From: Streptomyces sp. NRRL WC-3618
GTDB taxonomy: Bacteria; Actinomycetota; Actinomycetes; Streptomycetales; Streptomycetaceae
Assembly (NCBI RefSeq): GCF_001280005.1
Contig: NZ_LGDW01000451.1
Location: 1 to 54,677 of the forward strand
Direction of reading: 5' to 3'
Length of the DNA: 54,677 bases
In this document: positions 42,651 to 52,600 of the stretch, in pieces
Layout of the letters: the number at the start of each line of letters is the position of its first letter
Numbering within the stretch: the stretch's first letter is position 1
The notes under the pieces: model-generated
Seen by the model: the letters and a program-made list of their open reading frames with translations, nothing else
What the model was told of the DNA's origin: nothing
Databases searched by the model: none
Position numbers and translations under genes: made by a program

Positions 42651-44036
42651 ATGGTCAAGTTGAGCACCACAGAAATCGCCTATTCCGGGGACAGGTTCGG
42701 CACGTACCCCTTGACTTGGGGACAGCAATGGCTGTGGAGGGCCGTCTCCACGCAGGCTCCGCACTACGCTCACCTGGGTATACCGATCCGACTCAAGGTG
42801 CCGACCGGGTGTGACGTGGAAGGGGTATTGACCATGCTCTCCACCGTCATCGAACGTCACGAGGTACTGCGAACGAGATACTTCGTGGACGCCCAAGGCG
42901 CCGCGAATCAGGTGATCTCGGCCGGGGGGAAGCTTTCCGTCCAGCTGTACGACGTCGAGGATTCATCGCCCTCCGGGGTGGCGGATCACCTTGAGTCAGA
43001 AATGACCAGCACTCCGTTCACCATGCCCGAGATATCGATTCGAGCCGCAATCGTCACAGCGGCCGAGGTGCCACTGTTCGTCATTCTTGCGATATTTCAC
43101 ATGGCAATAGACGGCTGGAGCACTCCCCTTATCACCGGTGAAATAAAGCAGCTGCTGGAGGCGGCAGCCCGCCATGCCGCGCAACCCGACCTCGGCGACA
43201 TAGTGCACCCTGTGGACAGACTTCGGGCCGAGCAGGGGCCGGAAGGGGTGGCACGCTCACAGCTGGCCCTGGAGTTCTGGAAGAAGGAGCTGAGGGAGTT
43301 CCCGCGGTTGACCGGCGAATCAGTGCCAAAAGTATCCGTGGCACGCAGGTTCGAAGAGCACATCATGCGGTCCAGATTGACCGCCCTGGCCGTCACACTG
43401 CTATCGGCAAGATTCAAGTCCAGCCCCGCCGCCGTACTTCTCACCTATGTACACAAGGTGCTCAGGGAGGAATACGGAATGACACGGTGCGGTTTCATGG
43501 TGTTCTCGCACAACCGCTTCGGCCCGACAGACTTCACTTACTCCGGACCACTCACACAGAGCGTTCCTGTGGCTTTGAACCACACCGCCTCCGACATGCA
43601 CGAACAGGTGCGGATGACGCATCAGGCCATGCTGGAATCCTCGATATCCGGCGAATGCGACCCGGAAGCCGCACGGGCGTTGATCAACAGTTTTAGGAAA
43701 TACGGAGAGTCCGGACCCAATGTTTCATACGCATTCAACGCGCACTTTGACGGGATCAAGTACGGGGTACTCCCGAGTGAGAGGAAAGCGCCGTCCGAGA
43801 TCGAACAGGTCGTCAAGGACTCGACCGACACCTCATTTCCCGAAGCACGGTCATATGTCTACGACGACATGAAGTTCTTCATGGAAGCACAGGACGAAGA
43901 GGACGGGTACTACATCCAGCTACGCGCCGATACGGCACTCTTCCCTTCTGCTCACATCGTCGCATTCCTGAAAGAGTTGGAATTTTCCCTGGCCGAGTCC
44001 GCCGGGCTACTGAATCCCGACGGGGTCATTCGCTGA
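42651..44036 (+). CDS. Free-standing condensation-domain protein
   Basis: A 461-residue NRPS condensation-superfamily protein without carrier or adenylation domain. The active-site motif reads FHMAIDGWS (near residue 145): the catalytic second His and the Asp are kept, while the first His of HHxxxDG is Phe. The N-terminal WGQQWLWRA corresponds to motif C1. Possible roles are condensing a final residue, moving the aminoacyl group from the A-T protein to the A-less C-T module, or intermolecular product release. GGAGG lies seven bases before the ATG. Base composition is more AT-rich than the neighbouring synthase genes, hinting at a separate origin. Confidence 0.88.
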   Translation: MVKLSTTEIAYSGDRFGTYPLTWGQQWLWRAVSTQAPHYAHLGIPIRLKVPTGCDVEGVLTMLSTVIERHEVLRTRYFVDAQGAANQVISAGGKLSVQLYDVEDSSPSGVADHLESEMTSTPFTMPEISIRAAIVTAAEVPLFVILAIFHMAIDGWSTPLITGEIKQLLEAAARHAAQPDLGDIVHPVDRLRAEQGPEGVARSQLALEFWKKELREFPRLTGESVPKVSVARRFEEHIMRSRLTALAVTLLSARFKSSPAAVLLTYVHKVLREEYGMTRCGFMVFSHNRFGPTDFTYSGPLTQSVPVALNHTASDMHEQVRMTHQAMLESSISGECDPEAARALINSFRKYGESGPNVSYAFNAHFDGIKYGVLPSERKAPSEIEQVVKDSTDTSFPEARSYVYDDMKFFMEAQDEEDGYYIQLRADTALFPSAHIVAFLKELEFSLAESAGLLNPDGVIR

Positions 44037-44201
44037 GGGTCTTCCCTCCTTGAGCACCCGCCCGCATCTTGACGCTCCGCCAGATACTGCGCCAGAGCGG
44101 GAGGCCGCCGGTTTGTCACTTCTCTCCGGGAAGACCTGTTGGGTGCCAAAAGTCCCGCATACGCGTTGAGCTGGGCGTTCGCCAGACTGTCGTGATCTTC
44201 G
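44037..44201. other. Gap between cluster and transposase
   Basis: No gene is visible in these 165 bases between the free condensation gene and the transposase. They probably mark the right boundary of the biosynthetic cluster. No clear terminal inverted repeat could be assigned by eye. Confidence 0.4.
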
Positions 44202-45275
44202 TCAGGCTGTGTCGCGGTACTCGTGGATGAGTCCGCTGAGGACGTCGTGGCGCTGGATGTGCTGGGCCGGGAAGGGGATGACGTCCGGATCGTCGGCTGG
44301 TGCGCGAAGGTGCAGGGCGCGATGCGGCCTTCCGGAGTTGTAGTGCTCGGCGTATTCGGCGAGGACACGCCGAGCGTGTCGCTCGTTGTAGATCAGCATC
44401 CGGTCGGTGCACGCGGCCCGCACGCTGCGGATGAACCTCTCCACGTGGACGTTCATCCGCGGTGTCTGTGGCGCGCTCTTCAGGATCTCGATGCCGTCGG
44501 CGGTGAAGACGGCATCGAACGCCTGGGTGTAGCGGCTGTCGCGGTCGCGTAGCAGGTAGCGGAAGCCGGCGGCGCGGTCTGCGAGGTTGGCGAGGAGGTT
44601 CCTCGAGAGCTGGGTGCCCCAGGCTGCGGTCGGGTGGGCGGTGACGCCGAGGATGTGCACGGTGCGGGTGCCGACCTCCATGACCACGAAGGCGTACAGC
44701 CTGGTCAGCGCGGCGGTGTCCACGTGGAAGAAGTCGCCGGCGAGCAGACCGGAGGCCTGGGCGCGTACGAACTCGCGCCAGGTCGGGGCGCCCTGGCTTC
44801 GCCTGGGTGCGGGGCCGAGGCCGGCGCTGCGCAGGATGCGTCGGATGGCGGAGGCGCCGACGCGGTGGCCCCGGCGCCGCAGCTCGCCCTGGATACGGGT
44901 TGAGCCCCAGGTCGGGTTCTCGCGGGCCAGGCGCAGGATCTGGGCGGTGAGTTCCTCGGAGATCGGCGGGCGGCCGGTCCGTGCGGGTTTCTGCTTCCAC
45001 TTCCAGCGCAGTTGCCGCCGGTGCCAGGTGAGCAGGGTGCCGGGTGTGAACAGGCGGTGTCGGCGCAGCCGGGAGGGCAGGTGCCGGGCGAGGGCGGCGA
45101 GCACTGCACGGTCCGGCCAGGTGAGGTGTGGCCGGACGCCGAGCTGGCGGCGCAGCACCGCGTTCTCGTGGCGCAGCGCGAGCAGCTCGGCGTCCTTGGT
45201 CTGCTGGGAGCGGGAGAGCAGCAGGAGCAGTCTGAGGAGTGCGAGGAGTCTGAGGAGTCTGAGGAGTCTAGGCAA
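44202..45275 (-). CDS. rve-domain transposase (IS3/IS481-like)
   Basis: A 357-residue integrase-core transposase in a single frame. Residues 1-130 include an HTH region (RPPISEELTAQILRLARENP), followed by an HTH_21-like SAIRRILRSAGL. The catalytic core shows Asp in DFFHVDTA, Asp in RDRDSRYT and Glu in NVHVERFIRS, so the DDE triad is complete. The first 20 residues are almost only Leu and Arg, encoded by 9-bp tandem repeats; the true start may be a later codon. The gene appears intact and could be active. Confidence 0.85.
   Translation of the reverse strand: MPRLLRLLRLLALLRLLLLLSRSQQTKDAELLALRHENAVLRRQLGVRPHLTWPDRAVLAALARHLPSRLRRHRLFTPGTLLTWHRRQLRWKWKQKPARTGRPPISEELTAQILRLARENPTWGSTRIQGELRRRGHRVGASAIRRILRSAGLGPAPRRSQGAPTWREFVRAQASGLLAGDFFHVDTAALTRLYAFVVMEVGTRTVHILGVTAHPTAAWGTQLSRNLLANLADRAAGFRYLLRDRDSRYTQAFDAVFTADGIEILKSAPQTPRMNVHVERFIRSVRAACTDRMLIYNERHARRVLAEYAEHYNSGRPHRALHLRAPADDPDVIPFPAQHIQRHDVLSGLIHEYRDTA
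45231..45266. repeat. 9-bp tandem repeat, four units
   Basis: Units TCTGAGGAG, TGCGAGGAG, TCTGAGGAG, TCTGAGGAG follow each other without gaps. Read on the minus strand they encode the Leu-Arg-Leu-rich start of the transposase. Replication slippage is the simplest cause. Confidence 0.8.
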
Positions 45276-45667
45276 GCCTCCGTTATGCCTCCCGTCGACG
45301 CCCCCAACCGTTGCCCCTGGAGTACCACCGCAGGCCGCGCAGCACCGTCACAGAGGGCAGATGTCCTCCGTGTCAGCGGTCGTGCGGTTGGCTGACGGTC
45401 GACACCCCGTAGGGCGTCACTTCCAAACAGATCGAGCCCCGCAAGCGGAGACCGCAACAGGGGCCGAGGCTCTGGCCGTGGAACGAAGGCGCCCGCCGGG
45501 GAGCAGGCTCTGCTCGCCGGGGGCCGCCGGTTCGAGGTGGTCCGGGCGAAGGGCGCCGATCTCTGGTGGACCCTCACCACGGCGTACATCATCAACCGCG
45601 GGCGGAAGCTGGTCGGGATGCCGCTGGCAGATCCGCCGTTGGCGCTCGGCCGCCAGAGAAGGGCGGG
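45276..45667. other. Gene-poor stretch with a possible short protein remnant on the + strand
   Basis: No complete gene is seen. On the plus strand at about 45495-45650 a protein-like segment occurs (AGEQALLAGGRRFEVVRAKG, then DLWWTLTTAYIINRGRKLVG), of a family I do not recognise. It has no start codon or ribosome binding site and runs into the antisense of the caspase gene, so it is at best the remnant of a gene destroyed by the neighbouring transposase. Confidence 0.35.
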
Positions 45668-48145
45668 TCACTTCTTCTTCGGGACTGTCTGGCGGAGTTG
45701 TGCCATACGGGTGTGGCGGCGACCTGCGTAACGGGCTATCGCCTGGTCCACGTCCTCCGGTGCGACCTTAAACCGGTACTCCTCCAAGATCAGGAGGCGC
45801 AGTCCGCCATGCCCCCGCTTGACACTGAGCCACAGCGTACGGGGAATGACGGCGCCATGGCGCGGCCAGAGGACGAGCGAGTGTTCCTCGCGATCGGCGC
45901 CGACCACGATGCCGATGCGGTCCATATCTCCCCAGGGAACATGCAGGCGGTGCCTGCCGAAGAGCCAGGCCCTCAGCGTCAGTCCGCCCGGGCCCACGTG
46001 GAGGTGCACGTAGTGTCGGCCGGTGAGGAAGTACGCCGTGAGACCGAAGACGAAGAGCGGGAACAGCAGCACATTGTCCACGGCCGGAACCCAGTCGGGC
46101 ACCTGCGTCTTGCCGGCCACCAGTCCACTGATCGCGAACGGGGCGAAGAGTGTCACACCTACGAAGGTGGAGATGCCCGCCGGCTGGCGACCGCGGAACG
46201 TGCGACCGGCGATGGGCAGCGCCGGTGCGCCGGGCCGGGTACGCAGCCAGGCCTCGTCTGGCAGCGCGAGCTGTTCCTCGTCCGCGAACCGCGAGAGCGC
46301 TGCCTCCAGGAGCTGACTGTCATACGTGACTTCAAGAAGTAGGCACAGGGTCAAGGCGCCCGGCACCAACTTTGGCAGCAGCATGTTCGTACGTTCGACC
46401 CTGCCCTCCAGGTTTCCGATGGGTCGAAGCACCAGCAGACCCGGATAAGGGGCCCCTCGTGGCCAGTTCACTACGCCGATCCGCTCGATCTCCTTCCAGG
46501 CATACGAGATCTTCAGCTCGCCCCGCGTCAGAGTAAGCCCGGCCGCGCCGACCGCAAGCCGAACGGGCCGAACGCATCGCGCCGCGGCGAACCAAGCCGT
46601 ACCCAGGAAGAACATGCACAGGGGCAGCGATGCCCACGCCGTAAGGATCTCCGTGGGCCGGACGAGCGCATCGAGGGGGGCGAAGGCGAAGCCCAAGACT
46701 GCGCAGGGCACCACCACGGCCGCGAGAACGCGGCGGTCGGCGGTGAAGACCTGCTCGTTCACGGCGGCCGGTACCGGATGCGCGGCGAGGCCCGGACTGG
46801 GAGTCCACGCCGCCCCGGCATACATGGCGAGCGCGGCCTCGACGGCCCCCGGGGTCGTCCTGAGTCTGCGCAGGTCCGCGAACCGGAGAGTGCCCTCGGT
46901 GTCGTCTTGGTGGGGCCCGGGGGATCTCCGGCTTGCCGTCTGCGGAAAGACGCCGGGCATGGGGCGGACCATGAGGTCGTGTCGACGACCGTGCAGTCGG
47001 CCCGGGGGACCTTGCCGTAGCCAGCACCGGCTGATCCGGTGCCATGGGTAGGAGAAGTGCTCGGAGGTCCCGTACTGCAACTCGACGCCGTCCGGACTCA
47101 GCACCAGCGAGTAGCCAGCAGGGTTCCGCTTACCGAGGGCTCCGAGCAGCGCCAGGCCGCTCATGACCAGAAGAATCGCGACCGTCTGGCGCCAGTTGTA
47201 CAAGTTGAGATGCTTGTTCTTGTCAGGAGAGATCGCCGTCGCGATCGCCAACAGGCCAACGAAGAGCGGCGCGCCGATGGCCCAGTTACGGACCCGGTGA
47301 TAGGTGAGACTGGGCCCGAACCGAATCTCACCACTCGCGGGTGAGTCGACGGGCGTGCCCTCTCCCGATGCCGCCGTACCGTCTCCCACCACCGTCCCGG
47401 CCGGCAGGGCCGCAGCCCTGTTCCGCACCAACCCCAGCCGCGCGTTGCCGTCCGAGCTCTGCTGGCGTGGCTCCGGGTAACCGCGGCGGGCCAGGGACTT
47501 GGTTAACGGGTCGTAGAGGGTGCTGAGGGAGAGGAGGTCGGGGCCGTTGGGGAGGCCATCGCGCAGGAGGCGGATGAACTCACCGGTGAAGGCGGTGTAG
47601 CGCTCGCCGACGGGGGCGTAGGAGGGGGCGTTCGCGGACGACGTGAGGATGTAGGTGCCTCGGATGGCCAGGGTGTCGGCCGGCTTGGTCCGGGTGCCCA
47701 TGAGCGTATCCAGGACGCGGCCGCTGTTACAGCAGTCGAGGATAAGGATCTTGTTGGGACAGGGCGACTCTTCGAGGATCTCCCTTATCGCCTCGAACGG
47801 AATGGACGTCCAGCGCAGATCGCTCTCGTCCGTGCCGGGCAGCGCGAGGTGCAGAGTCAGGTCCTCTTTGAGGACTCCGTGACCGGAGAAGTAGACGAGC
47901 AGGGTATCGGTGGCCGTCATGGCGGCCTCGCGGACAGTGGCACAGACCGAGCCCGGATCAGGGGCGTCCTGCACCACAGTGCAACGCCCCCTGGGGAAGC
48001 CGCCGAACGCGTCGGACGTCAGCAGCTCCTGCAGGACCTCAAGGTTGTTGCGTACGGCGAGGAGGTCCCGCAGGTCACTGTCATAGCGGGAGGTACCGAT
48101 GAGGACCGCGCGGGAACCCCGGGGGTCCGGCAGTCGGAGGGTCAC
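45668..48145 (-). CDS. Caspase-like protease with membrane and PH-like segments
   Basis: An 825-residue protein. Residues 1-240 form a caspase/metacaspase-type peptidase domain with His in VYFSGHG near 89 and Cys in LDCCNSG near 136. A linker and two hydrophobic segments follow (about 285-345), then a region with two PH-like repeats (WKEIERIGVV and WGDMDRIGIV) separated by more hydrophobic pairs, about six predicted membrane spans in all. It is coupled by a GTGA overlap to an EACC1-type gene. Such pairs are predicted actinobacterial conflict or cell-suicide modules. The activating signal and substrate are unknown. It is not expected to take part in the biosynthesis. Confidence 0.85.
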   Translation of the reverse strand: MTLRLPDPRGSRAVLIGTSRYDSDLRDLLAVRNNLEVLQELLTSDAFGGFPRGRCTVVQDAPDPGSVCATVREAAMTATDTLLVYFSGHGVLKEDLTLHLALPGTDESDLRWTSIPFEAIREILEESPCPNKILILDCCNSGRVLDTLMGTRTKPADTLAIRGTYILTSSANAPSYAPVGERYTAFTGEFIRLLRDGLPNGPDLLSLSTLYDPLTKSLARRGYPEPRQQSSDGNARLGLVRNRAAALPAGTVVGDGTAASGEGTPVDSPASGEIRFGPSLTYHRVRNWAIGAPLFVGLLAIATAISPDKNKHLNLYNWRQTVAILLVMSGLALLGALGKRNPAGYSLVLSPDGVELQYGTSEHFSYPWHRISRCWLRQGPPGRLHGRRHDLMVRPMPGVFPQTASRRSPGPHQDDTEGTLRFADLRRLRTTPGAVEAALAMYAGAAWTPSPGLAAHPVPAAVNEQVFTADRRVLAAVVVPCAVLGFAFAPLDALVRPTEILTAWASLPLCMFFLGTAWFAAARCVRPVRLAVGAAGLTLTRGELKISYAWKEIERIGVVNWPRGAPYPGLLVLRPIGNLEGRVERTNMLLPKLVPGALTLCLLLEVTYDSQLLEAALSRFADEEQLALPDEAWLRTRPGAPALPIAGRTFRGRQPAGISTFVGVTLFAPFAISGLVAGKTQVPDWVPAVDNVLLFPLFVFGLTAYFLTGRHYVHLHVGPGGLTLRAWLFGRHRLHVPWGDMDRIGIVVGADREEHSLVLWPRHGAVIPRTLWLSVKRGHGGLRLLILEEYRFKVAPEDVDQAIARYAGRRHTRMAQLRQTVPKKK

Positions 48146-48528
48146 AGCTGGCGGTGGTCGCGCAGCGCGGTGTCCAGAAGAGTCTGGGCGTCGTCGGCGG
48201 AGTCGGCGGTGACCTTCACATTGCGGCCGTCGGGGAGCGTGAGCTCCACCGTGGCCGCCGCCCGCCAGGCCTTGAGCAGCGTCGGAAGCGAGCGTATGAG
48301 GGCGGTGACGGCGCCGCTGCTGCCGATGGCGATCGTCAGCAGTTCGATACCGGAACCCATCTGGCCCTTCCCGGGGGCCTTGTTTACCAAGGCTACCCGG
48401 CCGCGCAGCTCGGGCTCGGCAACCAGTCCTCGGCGCAAGAGGGCCAGGTCGTCCTCGGTGGCGCCGGAGGCGTTGCCCGCCTCGTCAGTTAAGTCGTCGA
48501 TGAGCATTCTCAGCGTCACATCCAGCAT
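48142..48528 (-). CDS. EACC1-type effector-associated small protein
   Basis: A 128-residue protein with an acidic N-terminal helix region (LIDDLTDEAG, EDDLALLRRGL), one hydrophobic segment (ELLTIAIGSSGAVTALIRSL) and a C-terminal beta-rich VELTLPDGRNVKVTADSADD. This layout matches the effector-associated constant component 1 family found next to caspase-like and other effectors. ATG at 48528 is chosen for CGGGGGA six bases upstream. Its stop overlaps the caspase GTG. One leucine codon is TTA. Confidence 0.75.
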   Translation of the reverse strand: MLDVTLRMLIDDLTDEAGNASGATEDDLALLRRGLVAEPELRGRVALVNKAPGKGQMGSGIELLTIAIGSSGAVTALIRSLPTLLKAWRAAATVELTLPDGRNVKVTADSADDAQTLLDTALRDHRQL

Positions 48529-48739
48529 GTCGTCCCCCGAACGTTGTGCCCCGATCACGCATACGCAGGGTCAGTGTGCAGTACGGGAGGGGATAGGGCC
48601 CAGACGTGTGCAGAGAGTGATGGCCAGTCAGGGGAGGAAATTGTGGACGAGCAATGCTCATGACCTGTGGATCGGTGTCGGCGAGGGCGCTGTCACGTTG
48701 TTGGGTGGGTAGGTGTCTGATGGCGTCGCGGCGTGGTGC
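48529..48739. other. Intergenic region upstream of the EACC1-caspase pair
   Basis: No gene is visible. It should contain the promoter of the leftward EACC1-caspase operon; no clear promoter motif is seen. The right side grades into the decayed 3' end of the IS6-family transposase. Confidence 0.4.
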
Positions 48740-49490
48740 AGCTCGGTTCCGGGCTGTGCTCAGGCAGCGGTGGCGACGCCGGTGAGCGGTGGCGACGCCG
48801 GTGATCTGCTCCCAGATTGCGAAGCGGATGCTCATCTCGGCTCGGTGGGCGGCAGCGGTCATCAGGTGTCGGCGGGGCCGGAAGTGGGGCGAGATACCGC
48901 TGAACGCAGACAGGAACCGCTGGGCCCCGCCCACTGAGCGGAAGCCCTATCATCGCCCGTTCGCGCTGTCTGGTGGGCTGGTGGCTGCTCTCGGCTCGGT
49001 TGTTGAGGTACTTCGACTGACGGTGCTCGACGGAGGGCATGACTTCTCGGTGGGCGGCGCCGTAGGAGCGGAGCTTGTCGGTGACGATCACCCGCGGCAC
49101 CGCGTGCGTCTTCTTCATCAGGCGGCGGAAGAAGCGCCTGGCCGCGGCCTTGTCCCGGCGGTTCTGCACGAGGATGTCCAGGACGTTGCCGTCCTGGTCG
49201 ACGGCCCGCCACAGGTACTTCCGTTCTCCATTGATCTTGATGAAGACCTCGTCCAGGTGCCATTTGTCACCCGGCCGGTGCTGCCGCCGGCGCAGCGAAT
49301 CGGCGTACCGCTGCCCGAACGTGGCGCACCAGCGGCGCACCGTCTCGTAGGAGACGACGATCCCGCGCTCGAGCATCAGCTCCTCGACCTCGCGGAACGA
49401 CAGCGGGAAGCGGAAGTACAGCCACACGCAGTGGGAGATCACCTCGACCGGGTACCGGTGCCCCTTGTACGACAGCGACACGGCCTCCAC
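48740..49490 (-). pseudogene. IS6-family (IS26-like) transposase, frameshifted
   Basis: The minus-strand product begins YKGHRYPVEVISHCVWLYFR, with LSFREVEELMLERGI, the first Asp in KWHLDEVF, the second in VTDKLRSYG and the Glu in NNRAESSHQ, a complete DDE triad of IS6-type transposases. After RERAM an additional base (ATGATAGGGCTTC for the expected ATGAAGGGCTTC, near 48945) shifts the frame; the proper C-terminus (VGGAQRFLSAFSGISPHFR) continues in the next frame to about 48780. The enzyme is thus probably non-functional. Confidence 0.82.
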
Positions 49491-49552
49491 GGACAGCCCC
49501 CTCCAGCACGATCAACCAGAATCCCACCCGGCTGACCAACGTGACAGCGCCC

Positions 49553-49678
49553 GTCGAGGTAGCCGACAAAGTCCCCGGTCTCGTCCCCGTCCGTGACTCG
49601 AAGAAGGCCCAGGACAGCCCCGTACTGCTCTTCCGGGCACCGTCCTGGGCCGCCTTCCTCACCTCCGTGAAGGGCTGA
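49553..49678 (+). pseudogene. DUF397 protein, 3' remnant
   Basis: The 41 codons VEVADKVPGLVPVRDSKKAQ then SPVLLFRAPSWAAFLTSVKG and stop match the C-terminal two thirds of DUF397, small proteins usually paired with XRE-type regulators in streptomycetes. The N-terminal WRKSSYS part is replaced by unrelated sequence next to the IS6-family element, so insertion probably truncated it. Confidence 0.7.
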
Positions 49679-49684
49679 CCGCGA

Positions 49685-52600
49685 CTACGGCGCGACCGTC
49701 AGCGCCGTACGCCCGACGCCCGTCGAACCGTCGCCGTACTCGACGAGGCCGAGGTACCTCCGGCCCGCTTCCGTGCCCTGCCAGGTCACCGTGACCCGGG
49801 CACGGTTGTCCGTGCCGACCTGCTGGGAGGCGGGGGTGACGGTGGCGGGGACATCGGGGGCGGACTTGCCCAGCTGCCAGGTCCACAGGGTGAACTGCTG
49901 GCTGTGGGTGCCGTCGGGGAGGGCGTACTGGACGACATAGGCGTCGTAGTCGCCCGGGGGCAGGTCGGCGTGTTCGTCCGATCCCTCCACCGGGCTCGGG
50001 CTGACCTGCTTGCCGTCCTTGTCGTACACGAACAGGTCGAGGTCACTGCCGCGGAGGTGGTCGGAGGAGAAGACCGCCACCCGGGCGAGCCGGGTGTCCC
50101 GCGGTACGTGGACGCGGACCTTCTTGATCGCCCCCGACTCGCTCGGCGGCGCCTCGGCGTGGCCCTCCTTGTCCACGCCCGTGAGCGTGCCGGTGTGCTT
50201 CTCCCCGGCGTACAGGCCCGTGGTCGTGGCCGTCAGCCTTCCTGTCCAGCCGATGCGCGTGGCGAGCGCGACCGTTGTCTTCCCACCGGTCACCGTCACC
50301 TCGTCCGGCACGCTGAGACGCGCGGCCCGCAGGGAGATCTGGCTCCTGACCCGGTGGGCGCTGTGGGTGTCGCTCCAGGTGAGGGTGCCGAACCGCCAGG
50401 AGTCGTAGGCGGCGTCGGTGCGGGTGAAGGCGACCTTGTACGTCGCTTTCGCGCCCGGCGCCACGGTCAGCGTCCTCGGGGTGACCTTGGCCGTGTAGCC
50501 CGGCGGGGTGTGGAGCGTGGCCCGGTAGGTGGCCGTCTCCGAGGAGACGTTGGTGACCGTGCGGGTCACCGTCTGCCGGATGAAGACATCACCGACGGAG
50601 ATGGTCGGGTAGTTGAGGTCGCTGGGGTCGGTCTCCGGGGCTGTGGCGCAGGCGCCCGCCGTCGGCGGCTCGACGCCCACCGCGCAGAGGTACGCAGTCC
50701 AGTCCGCGGAGGTCGAGTCGTAGACCAGCCCGGGATCGGCGGCCCGGGTGACCCGGGGCGAGCCGGCACCGTAGTCGAGCGGTGTCGCGGGGACCGTCTT
50801 GCCGGCGGTGTCGGTCTGCCGGGTGATCGGCCTGCCCTCGTTGTCGGTCGTCGTGGCCGTGGTCATCAGCGCGGACTTGATCCCCATCGGCGACCAGTCG
50901 GGGTGCAGCTGCTTCAGCAGCGTGGCGAGGCCGGCGATGTGCGGGGTCGCCATCGACGTGCCTTCCCAGAAGCCGAACGACCCCTTGTACCCGGCGAAGC
51001 CGCCGGGCACGGTGCCCGCGGCGATCAGCTGCCCCGGTGCGGCGATGTCGGGCTTGAGCAGGTCACCGCCGGAGGCCGGGTCGGGACCCGAGGAGGAGAA
51101 GGCGGCGACGGAAGGGGCCTCAACGCGGGTGCTGACGGTGGCGGTGAAGCGTGCGGTGGCCCCCTTGGCGGCGGCGTACTCCTTCACGGCCTTCCCGTCC
51201 CGCGGCCCCACCACGAACGTGGGGAACGTCGGCTCGGCGAAGACGTCCTGGGAGCTGGTGGGGGTGTTGGCCAGGACCATGGCCACCGCGCCGGCCTTCT
51301 TCAGCTCGTCCAGCCTGTCCTGGTACTCGAACGCGGCACTGCCGCCCCGGTCACAGATGACGATCTTCCCTCTCACCCGGTCCGCGTCGAGTGTGTCGGG
51401 CGCGCAGAATTCGGCCTCCTCGGCGCCCGGAAGGCCGGCGTTCGCGGCGTAGACCAGCGGGGCCTTCGGGATCCCTTCGCTGAAGGCGGGGCCGGTGATA
51501 CGCCGCCCGTTGCCGAGGACCAGCGTCGCCCGGTAGTCCGTGTCGTGGCTCTCCGCGGCGACCGTGGTGACCCAGGGCGAGGTGTTCCCCACCGTGTCCG
51601 GACCCTCGTTGCCGGCCCCGGCGGCGACGAACACGCCTGCCTTCGCCGCGTTGAACATCGCCTCCCGGTTCGCCGGGCCGGTCAGCCCGCCACCGATGGA
51701 GAAGCTGATGACGTCCACACCGTCCGCCACGGCACGGTCGATCGCCGCCAGACTGTCGGCCTCGCCGCAGCCGAAGCTCCAGCACGTCTTGTAGAACGCC
51801 AGCCGGGCCTGCGGCGCCAGCCCGCTGAGCCTGCCGCGGACGTTGGTGCCGGGGATCGACACAGGGGTGTCGTAGTCACCAGCGATCGTGGTGCCGATGT
51901 GGGTGCCGTGGCTGTGCATGTCGAGGGCCGAGCGCACGTCGATCGGCTGGGGGTCGGTCAGCTCGGCGCGGAAGTAGGCGGCGCCGATCACCTTGTTGTT
52001 GCAGCTGACCTGGTGGGCGGGGTCGGCTGGATCACCCTTGTCGCAGGTGCCGTGCCACTTCCTGGCGATGACCGCCGCGTCGGGGCGCGGCTCCGGCATC
52101 GCGGCCAGCATCGGGTTCTTCGGGTCGACGGCGTCGATGACGCCGACGATCATGCCCTCACCGGCGTGCCGCGGGCCGCCCAGCTTCGACCAGAGGCCCT
52201 TCTTGCCGGACAGGCCGAGGAAACGGGGGACGTCGGGCGGGGACGCCGGGGCGGCAGCGGCGCGGCCGGACGCGGAGGACCTCGGTGCGGTCCCCTTGCC
52301 GACGGCGGCTGGCCCGCTGTCCGCCGCGGGTGCGGGTTCCGGTGCGGGCTCGGGTCTGGTGACGGTGGACCTCGTCACCGACACCACACCCGCGGTCCGG
52401 GCCAGCTCGGCTGCCTGCCCGGCCGTGAGCCTCGCGGCGAAACCGTTGAACGTGTAGTCGTAGTCGTAGAGCTTTGTGGCGCCCGGGACAGCGTCCAGCA
52501 CCCGGTCCCTGCGGGCGTCCAGGCGGCGCACGTACTCCCGGGACGCGGACGAGGCGGGGTCGAGACGCTTCCCGGAAGCCGGCATAGTCCGCTTCAGGCC

